DNA of 64,000 nt from Smittia aterrima (lineage: Eukaryota > Arthropoda > Insecta > Diptera > Chironomidae), in NCBI GenBank assembly GCA_033063855.1, contig CP093830.1, positions 2,852,854-2,916,853 on the forward strand, in the 5' to 3' direction. The notes beneath the pieces were generated by a model, which did not search any database, was not told where the DNA came from, and saw only the letters and a program-made list of their open reading frames with translations. Shown in pieces: positions 1-12,180 of this stretch. Position 1 is the first letter of the stretch. Each line of letters begins with the position of its first letter. The translations under genes and the position numbers were made by a program.

Positions 1-181
1 CTTTCGTGATTTTGTCCGCGGCTACAATTGAAAATAAAAGACTTCGATTATGTCTATCTCAAAAAATTTTGATAAAGAATGACTGCGATAAGCTTCGAGT
101 GAGATATCAAATAGAAAAGCTAACAACTGCTGTCATCATTCAGCAGTTTTAGTTTGACTGAGAAACTTTTGTGGAATTGAG
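1..181. promoter_or_regulatory. Upstream flank of the mpaB-like gene
   Basis: AT-rich sequence before the first predicted ATG (182) of the downstream gene. No coding frame is supported and I could not place a clear TATA box. It probably holds the 5' UTR and promoter; this is inference from position only. Confidence 0.3.
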
Positions 182-1442
182 ATGGCGGGAAAAATTCGGA
201 AAAGTAAAAGTCATTTCGAAACAAAAAGTCTTTTCAAGTCACTCCAAAGATTATTTTAGATGACGCTTATTCAAAGCTGTTGTTGGAAGAAGGTAGTGAG
301 ACGGCAGTCGATGAAGACTTTACAATGGAGCTTCCAGTCTGGGCTGATGAGAAGAAGATCAAAGTGTAAGTTTATCAATTTGTTGGATTTAAGTTTTCAA
401 GTTTTACTCTCGCAGAGCTCAAAGATTCTTCTTGTTAAACTTGAATGCGATGGCTCGAGCATTCAATATTTGCTTCTTCGCTTCGTTGTCAACCGAATCA
501 ATCGTCAAAATTCTGATATTCACCAAACAATCATCGACAGCTGCTTTGGCTTATCGACGCTTTAGAGCGAATGCACTTCACGCTCAACTCTGGTACAAAT
601 ATCCAATCAAACAAGGGACAATGTAAGTGCTTCAAATCGAATTTCCATTCACAAGTCATCGTACTTCACTTTGTTCATTTCAGTGCGTGGAAATCCCTGG
701 AAACTGTTCGGAGAATGCACGTTGTTGTCAACAAGCGAACTCAAAAATCTGGCATCGGAATAATTTCGCAGAAAGATATGGCTCTAACCCAATTTACGTT
801 CATGGGATTTAATCTTTTGTGTCCAGAGAAATTCGGAATCGTTGGCAGCCGCGAGCAGTTTGAAGCGTTCAATCATCTACAGCGACTCATTGCGTATCTG
901 TTGGGCACTGACGACAAATACAATTGCTGTGGAGAAACGCTTGATGACACATTGAGTCGTTTGGAAGCTATCAGAGAAGACATTTTTTTACCGGCATTAA
1001 GTTCGGTGTCGAGAGAAGTGGAAAGCTACATGAGAACAACAGCAGAAGGTCTTTGGTATTCAAATCCATTAATTCATTACGGCAAGTTTAAAACTTCAGC
1101 TTTTATTTTCGTATCATTAATTTAACAATTTTAGACACAATTCTCTTCCAAACCAAACGTTTCACGAAGGTTTCAGGTTATCATTTATTTGAATCGGAAG
1201 CTCCTTTTGTGAATGATAATGGAACTCGGAAAGCTTTCGACGACCTTTCACTTTGTACACGTTTTCGAATTCTTTCGGAAGTTATCGTTTATGAGTATTT
1301 GAGTTTTGTCCTCGTCTTCCGTTGGATCTTCAATATTGCAAGAATATTCATGAGTCTCCTAGAGAAGTATCCGATTCTCGCTTTGAATCGCTTTGGAAAG
1401 AAATTTGCTTACGTTGAAATTATGAAATCAAAAAATATTTGA
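182..1442 (+). CDS. ER-bound oxygenase mpaB/rubber-oxygenase-like (DUF2236) protein
   Basis: Predicted 346-residue protein from five exons: 182-203, 260-365, 416-622, 684-1081 and 1135-1442. Recognised by the insect DUF2236 pattern: a helical start with AMARAFNICFF, then VRRMHVVVNKR, then ISQKDMALTQFTFMGF and a tail with SGYHLF. Family members in fungi (MpaB') and bacteria (latex-clearing protein) are heme oxygenases that cleave hydrocarbon chains. Insect members are uncharacterised, so the substrate is unknown. The His of RRMH and the conserved Arg/Lys around it are present. The first exon is only 22 nt; this start was chosen because splicing 203 to 260 keeps the frame (N-terminus MAGKIRKNDAYSK). 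The last intron (1082-1134) must use a GC donor: the nearby GT at 1086 gives a frameshift and early stop. A poly(A) signal AATAAA lies at 1454-1459. Confidence 0.8.
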
Positions 1443-3157
1443 GTGGTTTCTGTAATAAAATGACTTTTAATTCAACCACAAACTCTCTTCCATTGTTAAC
1501 AGGAAAATAAAATAAAAAGTTTTTAGCTGTTGCATTTCTGTGACATTTCATTTTGTGTCGGAGCGTTTTTGATGTTTTCATAACTCTCGATGGAAACAGA
1601 AAAACGTGAGGAATGTTCTATTAAGTATTACGTAAAGAAGAAAATTGAAAATTCTCCTGTGAAATTGCCAACAGTCACGCAAATAATCAATTTTAGTTTC
1701 GTTCAACTCTTTTCACTTTCGTTCTCGACAAGGATTGAAATAACAGATTGAATAAACTATCTGGAGATTTTTTTTTTGTATAATGAATGGAAATTTTGTC
1801 GCGTACAGCTTGTCGCGGCTATTACGCGAACAAAGCGAGAGAAGGGTCGTAGAAGATTAAAAAGAATGTCAAGCTAATGAGCAAGGAAAACTTTCAAATC
1901 TTGTCGAAAATCTTTTGTGAAAATATTTTTATTATTTCACTTCTAACTTAACTACGCAGAGGGCTGCGATGTTTTTCGATTTAAATTGTACAAGTTTTCC
2001 CTTTTCATACGAGAAATATCGAAACTTGTGTTGAATTTAAGGGAAAAGTTGCACGAAATCGCTCGTTGCGCACAAGAAACTTGAACGGTTGAGGGAGAAA
2101 TTCATAGAATTGAAGGGAAATTCTATGTTAGGCCAGTCGTGAACTCATTTAAAGGGTCAAAACACTAACGAACTAAGCAAAGCTCTCTTATGCGACAGGT
2201 ACGTTAAATCATTCTCATTTATCTGTTCTTCCCGGTTAATGTCACCCCTCAGGACTTTCATTTGTTTTATGACTCATAAATTCTCCTTTCACTTCCCTTT
2301 TTGTATTTCGCTGTAATTTATTTAATTAAACATTTTCAAAGCTATAGAAACTTATTTACAAAAAATATTTTCACTTCTCGCTAACAATTACTACCTTCAA
2401 CTTCAAATTAAAGGCTGTGGTAGGTTTTGGCACGTAGATCTTTAATCTGTTAATAATGGCTATGCAAATTCACTAGAAAAAAGCCTTTTCTTACCCTTCG
2501 TTCTAGCCTCGGCAAACCTACAATATTCAATAATTAATGTGCCAAAATTTTCCTCTCGGGGGAACTTCCAGATAAAATCAAGTTTTACGAGAAAAGGGTT
2601 ACCAATCACACCTCCCGAAGCTTTTAAAACGTTTTCTGTTACTTTTTCCGGTTCTCAAAACTTTTAAAGTTATTAATGCTTTCGAAAGGAGCTTATCAGC
2701 CACCCAGCTCCAACTCAATTGACTACTGAATATTTGATTGAGTTGCGAAACTCATTTTACATTATTAGAACTCTCAAATACTAAGTGCAATAGTTTAAAA
2801 TGAAATTGGATTTCCATTTAGAATTAATTAGATTTTTTCTTCTTATTCTTTCTTTCTTCATTAAGAATTAATTTTCGTTTGACACAGAAAAGCGAGAGGA
2901 GAGCAAAAAAAAATCTTGTAATTCAATTAAAGCCTCTAAATACCTTTCGAATGAAAAATCATTTGGCGTTTTTATGAAATCATCGGAACGTCGCAATGCG
3001 ATGCCATAAAAATTGATATCGCAAAATGAACAGGAAATGTGTGTCTCTCTTCGGCAAAGCAATTTCATTTGTTAACAAAAAAAAAATGCCAAGCATGAGA
3101 GCGAAAAATGTTTTCAACGATATTTTTCTGTGTGATTGGATTTTAATGACATTTGCA

Positions 3158-3187
3158 ATCAAGCTTCAATTCATTTTGAAGCTTGAT
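3158..3187. repeat. Perfect 12-bp inverted repeat with 6-nt loop
   Basis: Left arm ATCAAGCTTCAA (3158-3169) and right arm TTGAAGCTTGAT (3176-3187) are exact reverse complements around a 6-nt loop. The stem is too short for a typical microRNA precursor. Function unknown. Confidence 0.7.
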
Positions 3188-6100
3188 GTTGAAGGATAAC
3201 AAAACGAACAAATTATTAATTAAACTTCTTTCACACAACGACGAAAATATTTTGTTTAAAACAATAATTTAATCATCTAAAAGTTGCTGGGGTCCAAACG
3301 TTTCATATTTGCATAAAAGATTCTTCAAATTCACTATAAATGTCAAAATAATTTTCCTACTGAGCTTATTTAATCGTAATAATAATAATATTCCATGTCG
3401 AAGGTTCGTTAGTTTTCTCATGAACATGAAGTTCTTCCCATCAAGGTTTTAATTATATTTTTACCCCAAAAGATAGAAGAGTGGAACTACTCAGGTCTCT
3501 GCAAAGATATCAAATTATCATTATTTTTCTCTGATCTTCTTTCACTCTGAAAGCGAAGGTTTTATGTTTCTTGTTGTTTACTAAACCCGTTACGAGAGCC
3601 ATAATGAATTTATTCAATACATTTTGTTAAGTGTAGCAATTGTTCATGAAACTTTCACTTCCTTTCAAGAAATCACTTTTCAGTTTCCGCAGGACAACAA
3701 TTGTTCTGAATCTAAACTCATCGATTCATCATTCGGCATGACAGTTTAAGGCGAGGATTGATGACATTCCTTTGTAACTCAATGAGGATACAAGAAGCTC
3801 TCGTCGACTTCCTCTTTTTTGTTTGATGGAATTTTCAATATGTCTAATGTATTGGAAGGATCTTGCTTTTATAACAAGTCGATTAAGATAATTAAAAAAC
3901 TTTTTTGCCCGAGAAATTCAAGATATTTTGAGTTTGTTTTGAAGTTTTATTTTCTCCTTAAAAACATCTCGTCAAAGTTCAGCTCATCAGATCTTGAAGA
4001 AAATTCGAGACTTGAATTTAATGGAAAATTGAGAACGGAAGCAAAGATTGTTCATGTAAAACGATTTTTCATGACTTAAGATTGTAAAAAGGTCAAATTG
4101 ACGATGAAACATTTTTTTATTTAAATTAAATCAATCTCTTGAGATAGCTGTTGAAAAGAAAATCCGAAATTAAAGAAAACTTTATCTACTTCAATGAATC
4201 GACCGTGGAAAAGTGTTTATCCTTAAATTTCTGTGCTTTTCGTAATCCTTCTGCAGTTTTCCATTAAACAAGACCATTATTTATATTCTCCGACAGAGAT
4301 TTTCGGTTGAATGAAGTGTTAATTTAGTGCGGATATTTTCATTTCAACAAATGCCTCGACCACATTCTGTTTGGCTTGCCTAATGAGCTTTTACAGCCAA
4401 GAACGAACGAAGAGCTTCAATAGCAATTTTCATTGAAGACAGCAAAGGAAATGTTCCCCGCAGATGCGATTTGTTTGCTTGAAATTAAATTTACTTGTAG
4501 GCAAATTAAATCATTCAACAGAACATAAGCTAAACTCAAATGTTTACAGAAATTTTTTTGCTTCAGTTAACTAACTTTATGTTTGCGAAAGCTTCTGCAG
4601 TCGAAAGCTTCAAGTGTTTGCTCTAATAATTATCACGACGAAAGCTTCTCGAATTTAACTGAAAGGAATTTGCTTGAATAGTTAAAAGAAACTAATGCTA
4701 CTTTTAATTCCTTATGTCACTCAATACGACCACAATTCGAGTTTGGTTTAAGCGGAATGTTCGAGATGTCATTTAATTTTATTTTCATCTTGACATCTGA
4801 CGATTCGTATTGACTGAAACAAAAACTTTTACTATGTTCAAATTCAAATTTCATTACAGAATTTTCTTGATCCGCAAAACCTCATTTATTTTTTTTCTTC
4901 TCTCCACAATCCTTAAAAAAGGAAAATGAGCAAATCTCCAGCAATTACTGAAAAGTCCTGAATGGTAAATTTTTCCATCTCGAGAAGTCATTAAAATTTC
5001 AATCAACCTTATCGGATATACCATAACTCAAGCTCTTTATGACACTAGCTTTGGCGAAACTGAGATTTAATTAAATCTAATTGCTAGAAAAGGAAATAAT
5101 TCATAAATTAGATTTAGCTGAGAATTTCTTTTTTCTTCTTCTTCTTCTAGCTAACCATTCGAAAGAAACTCAAAAGCTGAGTCAAGAGAGATGCAAAATT
5201 GATTTTTCCTCATCCTCGCTTTTGACTTCTTAGAAGTCCCACAAGTACACGACAACGAGAGAGCAAACTTTCAGGAGTGAAATTGAGCCCTTGGGAATTA
5301 TGATAATTTTATTAGATATTTTCCGTTCTCCATGAGATTCAGTTTAAATGCCAAATGGAAAAAACACATTTATGTCTCTCAGATTTTCATGGGAAAACTC
5401 AAATTGCTTTTTCTCCTTCCTTTTCAAATTGCTTACTTTTCTTTTCTCTTTCCACGGAGCTTTTAGACTCAATTTCATTTACAAATAGCTTCTGATTTCT
5501 ACACCCCACCACTCGCTCGTAATAGACTTGATGAAAAGAAAAAAAAAGTTGAAAGCGTGAAAAACAAAAGGAAAATTGTTTGTGCACTTACATTTGCTTT
5601 CATTCGCACTCTTTTTTTTTGTTTGAAGGAAAAAAAGTGAAATTCAAAATAGACAAAAGAGACAATAAGAAGGTGAAACTTTTTTAATTTAAATTAAACT
5701 TTTTCGTCCCCTGCCATTGTTTAAGATTAAGGTTTTTTTGCTTCTGTCAAGTTTGATTAGTAGATCTAATTGAATTTCTCATCGCCTTTTGAAATGCTTT
5801 TGACAAAGGAATCCTTTCCATTGATAGACTTTGACAAATTCTGTGATAGAAAACTCAAAGAATCTTTGCAAAATAACGAAAACGTTTGAACTCTTCAGAG
5901 ACTCAGAGTTTCGTGGCTGACGAACAATCCCTTAGCACTTTCCATTAATGAAACCTTGTTTACAAGCCACTTTAATATCAAAAAACATTTGAAATTTACA
6001 AGGAATGCTTCTGATGTTTAATGCGTTTTGTTCTTGTTTCCTGTTTCGTTGGTTTAATGTCATTTATGGTAAGAGAAGTCGTGGAGAAAATTTAGAATTC

Positions 6101-9100
6101 GACCCTTATCTATTTTCGCTCGCAAACTTTCCTCTTCTCACTATGATTCCCCACAAAATTTCCACCCTTGCCGATCTCTCCTTCGTTCAAGTATCATTAA
6201 ACTTTTATGGTTTACCTTCCGCTTGCATCCCTTCGATGATAAAAAATCGTTAGACACGCACGAAATGAAAAATTAAAAAATGATACAAATTTTCTACTCC
6301 AGAATCTCCCGGAAAAGAATCTCCACGAAATGTTTTCCGCCTGATTTTCGTTGTTGCAACCTCTCATTTAATTCAATCAATGTTCCACTTGCGTTGAAGT
6401 GGAGGCACACGAGGGTAGAAAGAGAAAGTGGTTTGAAGAAAATACTTAAACTCATTATTTATTAATCATCATCTGAACGACAAGAGAGCAACAGTTATGA
6501 GAAGTGTTCGCAAAATTTTGATTGGATTCATGCTTCTCACCCACGTTGTTTGCGAAATATTCTCTGATTTTAAATTGATTTTTCTGTTTCCGACGTCACA
6601 ACATGTTTGAGCATTTTGATGTTATCGACTTGTTTTCTTATGTTTTCAATCAACTTTCAAGAAGATTTAAGTTGAAGGTAGACGGAAAAATATTTTCTCA
6701 TTTCATTCGACAGATTCGATCATTACGAGTCAACATAAACATGTTCATTTAAATTTTTTGAAATTCAAAACTCCGAAATAATGATTCCCAGAAGCACAGC
6801 GATGAAACCTCTGCTGTTTCAGCCACACGGGAGCCGCGAAAGTTCAATGAAAGCCAACGTATATTTCAAGGTTTTCCGATGATGTTGCCTCATCGAATTT
6901 ATGGAAATTTGTTTATTCTCTCAGTCTTTCTGAGACTGACAACTTGCTAAACGGTATTAAAAGATAATTTTCTTGAGGTTCGTTCAATTTTTTCTCGGCT
7001 CTTTATCAGGGGGAAATTCAATTATCTGATCAGAGCAGGTACACAAGGAAAATTTGTTCTTTTATCCCCACAATGACAAGTAATTGCAATTTATGACATT
7101 TTCCTTCTTCAATGCATTCACTCTCTTGTTTACTCTCGAAAATTTGCTATGAGGGTTGCTGTTGTGACGTAATTGAATTCAATACCAATATTGGATGTGA
7201 CAAAGAAGTATTTGACGATGATGTATGAGCAAAATATTTCGATGATAATGTTTGATTAACTTTCTATTTGATCGAGGAGATTCTGGAGAAAGAGGAATAA
7301 TATTTTAAAGACTTTATTGATGAATCACTCTGTTGAATTGAAAAAGAGCTTGGAAAGGATTCTCAATTGCATTTCAATAAAAATGATTTTATATTCAAAT
7401 GAAAGTTCCTTTTAAAATCTTCTCAGTAACTTTCTTTCATTCGCCATGGACGATTTTTATTCCTCAACTAATTGTAAGTAGACTCAATTCGAAATGAGAT
7501 TTCCTTCTTTTGTTGAAGTGAAAAACCATTTGTAGTCGCATCATCTTGATGATGATTCGAATAAGAAAAACCTCATTACATTGCAGATTGCACGACGCTC
7601 CAAACTCGGAATTTAATAAAGCGGAGAAATGGAAAAGTTTTCTCGGAAATGGTGGAAAAGAGATGAAGATTGTTTACTGGGGCATTTGCTGATAAAATTT
7701 CGCAGCAGCTTCAGTTTTCCTTGTTTGTATTTTAATAAACTCAAAAATGATGTAGATCCGAGAATTTCCGTCTGTGTCGCTAAATGTTTTCTTCTTTAAG
7801 CGCCTGCCTCTTCCGAAAGCTCTTAATGGACGGATATTTAATATAAAATCCAATAAACAAGCTGGAAAAGTTTCTGGTTGAAGAAACATAAGAAAGTGAG
7901 CGATTAAATGCAATTTTCTGCCCCCACAAGTAAGCTCTCTTCCTGTTCTACCTTTTATCATTTTGTGTCGTCGTTGCCGATGGTTGTTATACGTAACTAA
8001 AAAGATTTAATTTAATTTGCATCGCAATATAAAAAGTGCATAACAAGTGAAGAGCTTCCAAAGGACAAAGAACAAACCAGAAGACATTGAACAAAAGAAA
8101 AATGTCTTAAACTTTTTGATTCTTCTTAGCTCGTTATCACAAAAATGACTGAGTAACGAGCTCCGTTACATTGCAAACTTTGCACCCGAGCTTCTCTTTC
8201 TTTTTATAGATGTAACAGTTGAGACTTTAGTCATAGATGAAGAGCAGGAGAATGGGAAAGAAAAGTTTTCTGCTTTATATCGCAAAATTGGAGCAATGGA
8301 GCTTTCAAAGTTTTCTTCAAGAAAATTCCGTTTTCCTCTACTATTTTAAAATGGCTTCATGAACTGTAGTTTGGAGTTTATTCTTAAACTTTTGCTTCCA
8401 GCAAAACATAAATTATTGCATCCATTCCCAGCTTCGAAATAAAGAAATATTGTAATTTCTGGAGAAGCCCGCGAGGCGATTTGCATTTTATAGTGAAAGT
8501 TTTAGCAGTTGCAGCTTGAGTGACAAATGTGAGTTTAATTCTGATGTAGGAGCTGAGAACGGACACGTGATTCAACGATTGCCTCGTAACCGAACCACTT
8601 CATCACGCCACGTTGCATTCTTTCATTTTCCCGTCCATAAAGTTTCATAAACGATTTTATCTTGCAGAAGTTTTTACAATTTATGAATTCTTCCTGACTT
8701 GTTCGCCTTCAAATTTACGACGTATCACGATACACAATTTAACAATCCCTTCCCCCCTCTCTCTCTCACTCTAAACCGCTTACACGCCGCGATGTCGATG
8801 TTAACACTAATAATTTTTCCTCCGTTTTTCTCTGACAGACATTTCCCATTTCCTGCCCATGCTTTTTTTACAACTTTTAAATACCATCGCCCACTCGCTT
8901 TTCTCTGTTGAAGGTGTGAAATTTATTGTAAATTGGTTTTTTTGTTCGCTTTAACACGAAATCAGTTAACAGTTTTCTCATTCGATTAAAAAATTGAAAA
9001 GTTGCGATGGAAAAACTATTTTAAAAGTTGAGTTGTTTGTTGGCGCTAGTTCACAAATCCAACTCAGTGTAGCGGCATTTGATGTTGTTGGAGGGAAGTT

Positions 9101-9268
9101 GAATTGATTGGTGTTGAGGCAGGAAAGGAACTTAACTAAAAATTCATTATTTATAGTCACGGTCCGCGGGAGCACAGCCAGATTTTCGAACTGCTGAATT
9201 ATCAATTGAAAAATCTCTCAATCGTGTCGTTGTCGTTTTCCGATTCGTAATCGCCGTGGCGAACTTTG

Positions 9269-9297
9269 TGCAGTGTACAATTTCAAAATACACTGCA
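9269..9297. repeat. 9-bp inverted repeat
   Basis: TGCAGTGTA (9269-9277) and TACACTGCA (9289-9297) are exact reverse complements, separated by 11 nt. It lies in the gene-poor stretch upstream of MCCC2. Chance occurrence is possible. Confidence 0.5.
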
Positions 9298-10119
9298 GTT
9301 GTTTGAAATGTAATCAATTTGCATTTTGTAAATGGAATTGCCATGTTTGTACTGAAATTAAGTTGGGAAAAATTGAATGATTTAAGAGAGATTAAACGAA
9401 GATTATAGCTTGGTCCAAATATTCAATTTGCGTAAACTAACAATTTTCATTTAAAACTGAAGCATTGGATACGAAAAAAAGCTTTGCACTAATTAAAACA
9501 GTTTTTCCTCTTTCATTTGCAAGGCTCTCCGTCGAATGACATTCAATATCAAGTAGATAAAAAATATGTTGTGACTCTCAATGTCCACTTAAACGAGACT
9601 AGGGGTTGGTTATAGTTTATGTAGACATTGCATCGCTACAAAATGCTCCTAAGGGGGGAGACCCGAACTTTCCTCTCGTCTCGTGATACGCGAACATGCC
9701 TCTGATGCTGTTTCAATTATGAGACAATCTCTCGAGACTAACACGAAGAGTCATGCTGTGTCAGTGTCGTTATGACTGGATGCAGTCCAATTTATGTTTC
9801 TGCGACTACCCAAAAGCATCATAAAAACAGTGAGTGAGTGAAATAATTGCATTTTTGCCACAGCATGATGCACTTTTTTTTATGTGCTTCGACCACAGTA
9901 AAACTCCATGAAGCGTAATTTTTCGCGGCGAGTGAAATTTAATTGATACGAACCGATGTTCGTGACGCACGATATTTTTTTCTTTCAAATTGATTTTCGC
10001 GCTAAGTTCAAGAGTCATCGAGAAATATTTTTCCGAGCACTGAATCATTTTTAGCCGAGACACATCGAACGACGTTCAACAAGTGATAAGCAGACCTTGA
10101 GTCGTGAGACCGATCAATT

Positions 10120-11934
10120 ATGTTAAAATTAAGACTTTTCACGTTTAACGCTGCAATCAGATCCATCAGATGTATTCACAACGCCGAGGCGAATGTCTTG
10201 AAGACGAGTGTCGATAGAAATTCCAGCGAATTCCAGGTAAAAAAATTGAAATCTCTTATCAATTTTGTCTGCCTTCGTTGGTCAGATGGATAAAGATTCA
10301 TGACATCACAAATTAATTTTTAGGAGAATTTCAAAGCGTTGTCGTCAATGGTCAACAACCTTCAGTCCGTCACTCAGGATGTCTTGAGAACTGATGAAAC
10401 CGCGATCAAGAGACATACATCGAAAGGCAAATTACTGGTTCGCGATAGAATTTCAAAGCTTCTCGATCCAGGTTCACCTTTTCTTGAACTCTCTCAACTC
10501 GCTGGCTATGAAATGTACGGAACTGAGAAAGTAAATTCAGGAGGAATCATCACAGGAATCGGCAAAGTCAGCGGACAGTACACGATGATCGTTGGTAATG
10601 ACGCAACTGTCAAGGGAGGCTCTTACTATCCGATTACTGTTAAGAAGCATTTGAGAGCTCAAGAGATTGCACGAGAAAATCATCTTCCTTGCATCTACCT
10701 CGTTGATTCCGGAGGTGCCAATCTTCCTCGTCAAGCTGAAGTTTTTCCCGACAAAGAACATTTTGGAAGAATTTTCTTCAATCAAGCGAACTTGTCATCA
10801 GCTGGAATTGCTCAAATCGCTGTTGTCCTAGGAAGTTGCACAGCTGGAGGCGCTTACGTTCCCGCCATGGCTGATGAATCGATTATCGTTAAAAATCAAG
10901 GAACAATCTTCCTTGCTGGACCTCCTCTCGTCAAAGCCGCTACAGGAGAAGAAGTTTCCGCTGAGGATCTCGGTGGAGCTGACTTGCATTGCAAAACTTC
11001 TGGAGTAACCGATCATTATGCTCTTGATGATGAACATGCCTTATATCTCGCACGCCAAATAGTTGCTAACTTGAACTTACCATCCACAAATCGCTACGAT
11101 GACAACAAACGCTGGGATTACGCTCTTTCTCGAGGTGGAAACGAAATTGTTGCTTCAGACATTGAAGAACCGATTTACGATCCATCAGATCTTTACGGAA
11201 TCGTTGGTTCATCGTTGACAAAGAACTTCGACGTTCGCGAAATCATTGCGAGAATCGTTGATGGCTCAAGATTTCAAGAGTTCAAACGATTTTACGGCGA
11301 GTCCTTGGTCTGTGGATTTGCAAAGCTCTACGGGAAAACAGTCGGAATCGTAGGCAACAATGGAGTTTTGTTCAGTGAATCAGCATTGAAAGGTTCACAC
11401 TTCATTCAACTCTGCGGTAAAAGGAATATTCCTCTTCTCTTCTTGCAAAATATCACTGGTTTCATGGTTGGACGAGAAGCAGAGTCACAAGGTATTGCGA
11501 AGAATGGAGCCAAAATGGTGAACGCTGTTGCAACAGCTCGAGTTCCTAAGCTGACTGTCATCGTTGGTGGTTCGTATGGAGCAGGAAATTATGGAATGTG
11601 CGGACGAGCTTATTCTCCTCGTTTCCTCTACATGTGGCCAAACGCAAGAATTTCAGTTATGGGAGGAGCTCAAGCTGCCGGAGTTCTATCACAAATTACT
11701 GAAGATCAATACAAACGTTCAGGGAAAAAGTGGACGCAAGAAGTCGGTGACAAAATCAAAGCTCCAATCATCAAGCAATTCGAAGATGAGAGCTCTGCTT
11801 ACTACTCGACAGCTCGTTTATGGGACGATGGAATTATCGATCCAACTGACACAAGAAGAGTTCTTGGTTTGTCATTAGCGGCGGCTCTCAACGCTCCAAT
11901 TGAGCCAACTCTCCACGGAGTGTTCAGAATGTAA
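10120..11934 (+). CDS. Mccc2: Methylcrotonoyl-CoA carboxylase beta chain, mitochondrial
   Basis: Predicted 575-residue protein from two exons, 10120-10236 and 10324-11934. With the biotin-bearing alpha chain, MCC carboxylates 3-methylcrotonyl-CoA in leucine breakdown in the mitochondrial matrix; the beta chain is the carboxyltransferase. The first ~30 residues are rich in Arg/Lys and hydrophobics with no acids, as expected of a transit peptide. Two crotonase-like halves follow: the N half carries SGGANLPRQ near residue 168 and AGPPLVKAATGEEVSAEDLG, the C half carries GGSYGAGNYGMCGRAYSPRF. AEDLGGADLHC with the GAGNYGMCGRA block fits MCC beta better than propionyl-CoA carboxylase beta. Length matches the family (~560-580). 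The ATG at 10120 opens the first exon and provides the transit peptide. It converges on Nup98-96, with stop codons 246 bp apart. Confidence 0.95.
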
Positions 11935-12058
11935 AATTTCGCATGGCGAAAAGTTATCGATGGCATTTATTAGTGACGTAAGAGACGTTTTCACGTTTCA
12001 ACCCAAAGTTGTTGCATTTATGTAAATCTTCTAAAGAATGTTGAATGTTTTTGGAGAA

Positions 12059-12072
12059 AATAAAATTTTATT
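12059..12072. terminator. Palindromic bidirectional poly(A) signal
   Basis: The 14-nt sequence AATAAAATTTTATT is its own reverse complement, so it presents AATAAA on both strands. It lies 125 nt after the MCCC2 stop (+) and 109 nt after the Nup98-96 stop (-). If used by both genes, their 3' UTRs would overlap by a few tens of nucleotides. Confidence 0.6.
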
Positions 12073-12180
12073 GAAGATTTTTTTAAACATAATTTGACAG
12101 TACATTGGCGAAGTTGTTCCTCTGCGATGTGCTTTTTTTGTCTAACTTAATAAGCGTTTCTCGACCATGGATCAACTTCC

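Larger units (their letters stand above)
1443..10119. other. 8.7 kb gene-poor interval
   Basis: No reading frame here shows family resemblance, and none can be joined to neighbours by credible splice sites. Contents seen: the poly(A) signals of the upstream gene (1454-1459, and again near 1505), a TTC-rich run at about 5130-5149, short AT-rich palindromes near 4120 and 5685, a perfect 12-bp hairpin at 3158-3187, a 9-bp inverted repeat at 9269-9297, and pyrimidine-rich stretches near 8750. The right end is the MCCC2 promoter and 5' UTR. The size stands out against the 10-24 kb block, where intergenic gaps are usually under 400 bp. It could hold enhancers, a non-coding RNA or a promoter for a gene outside the window; none is demonstrated. 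Confidence 0.5.

Noticed and set aside
9806..10063. 85-codon minus-strand ORF upstream of MCCC2
   Set aside because: No recognisable domain; low-complexity translation; sits in the likely promoter.
1443..10119. Search for known microRNA seeds, transposase motifs or terminal inverted repeats
   Set aside because: None recognised by eye. A small-RNA or repeat-library search would be decisive but could not be run.
11564..11878. 104-codon ORF inside MCCC2
   Set aside because: Shifted frame of the conserved carboxyltransferase exon.
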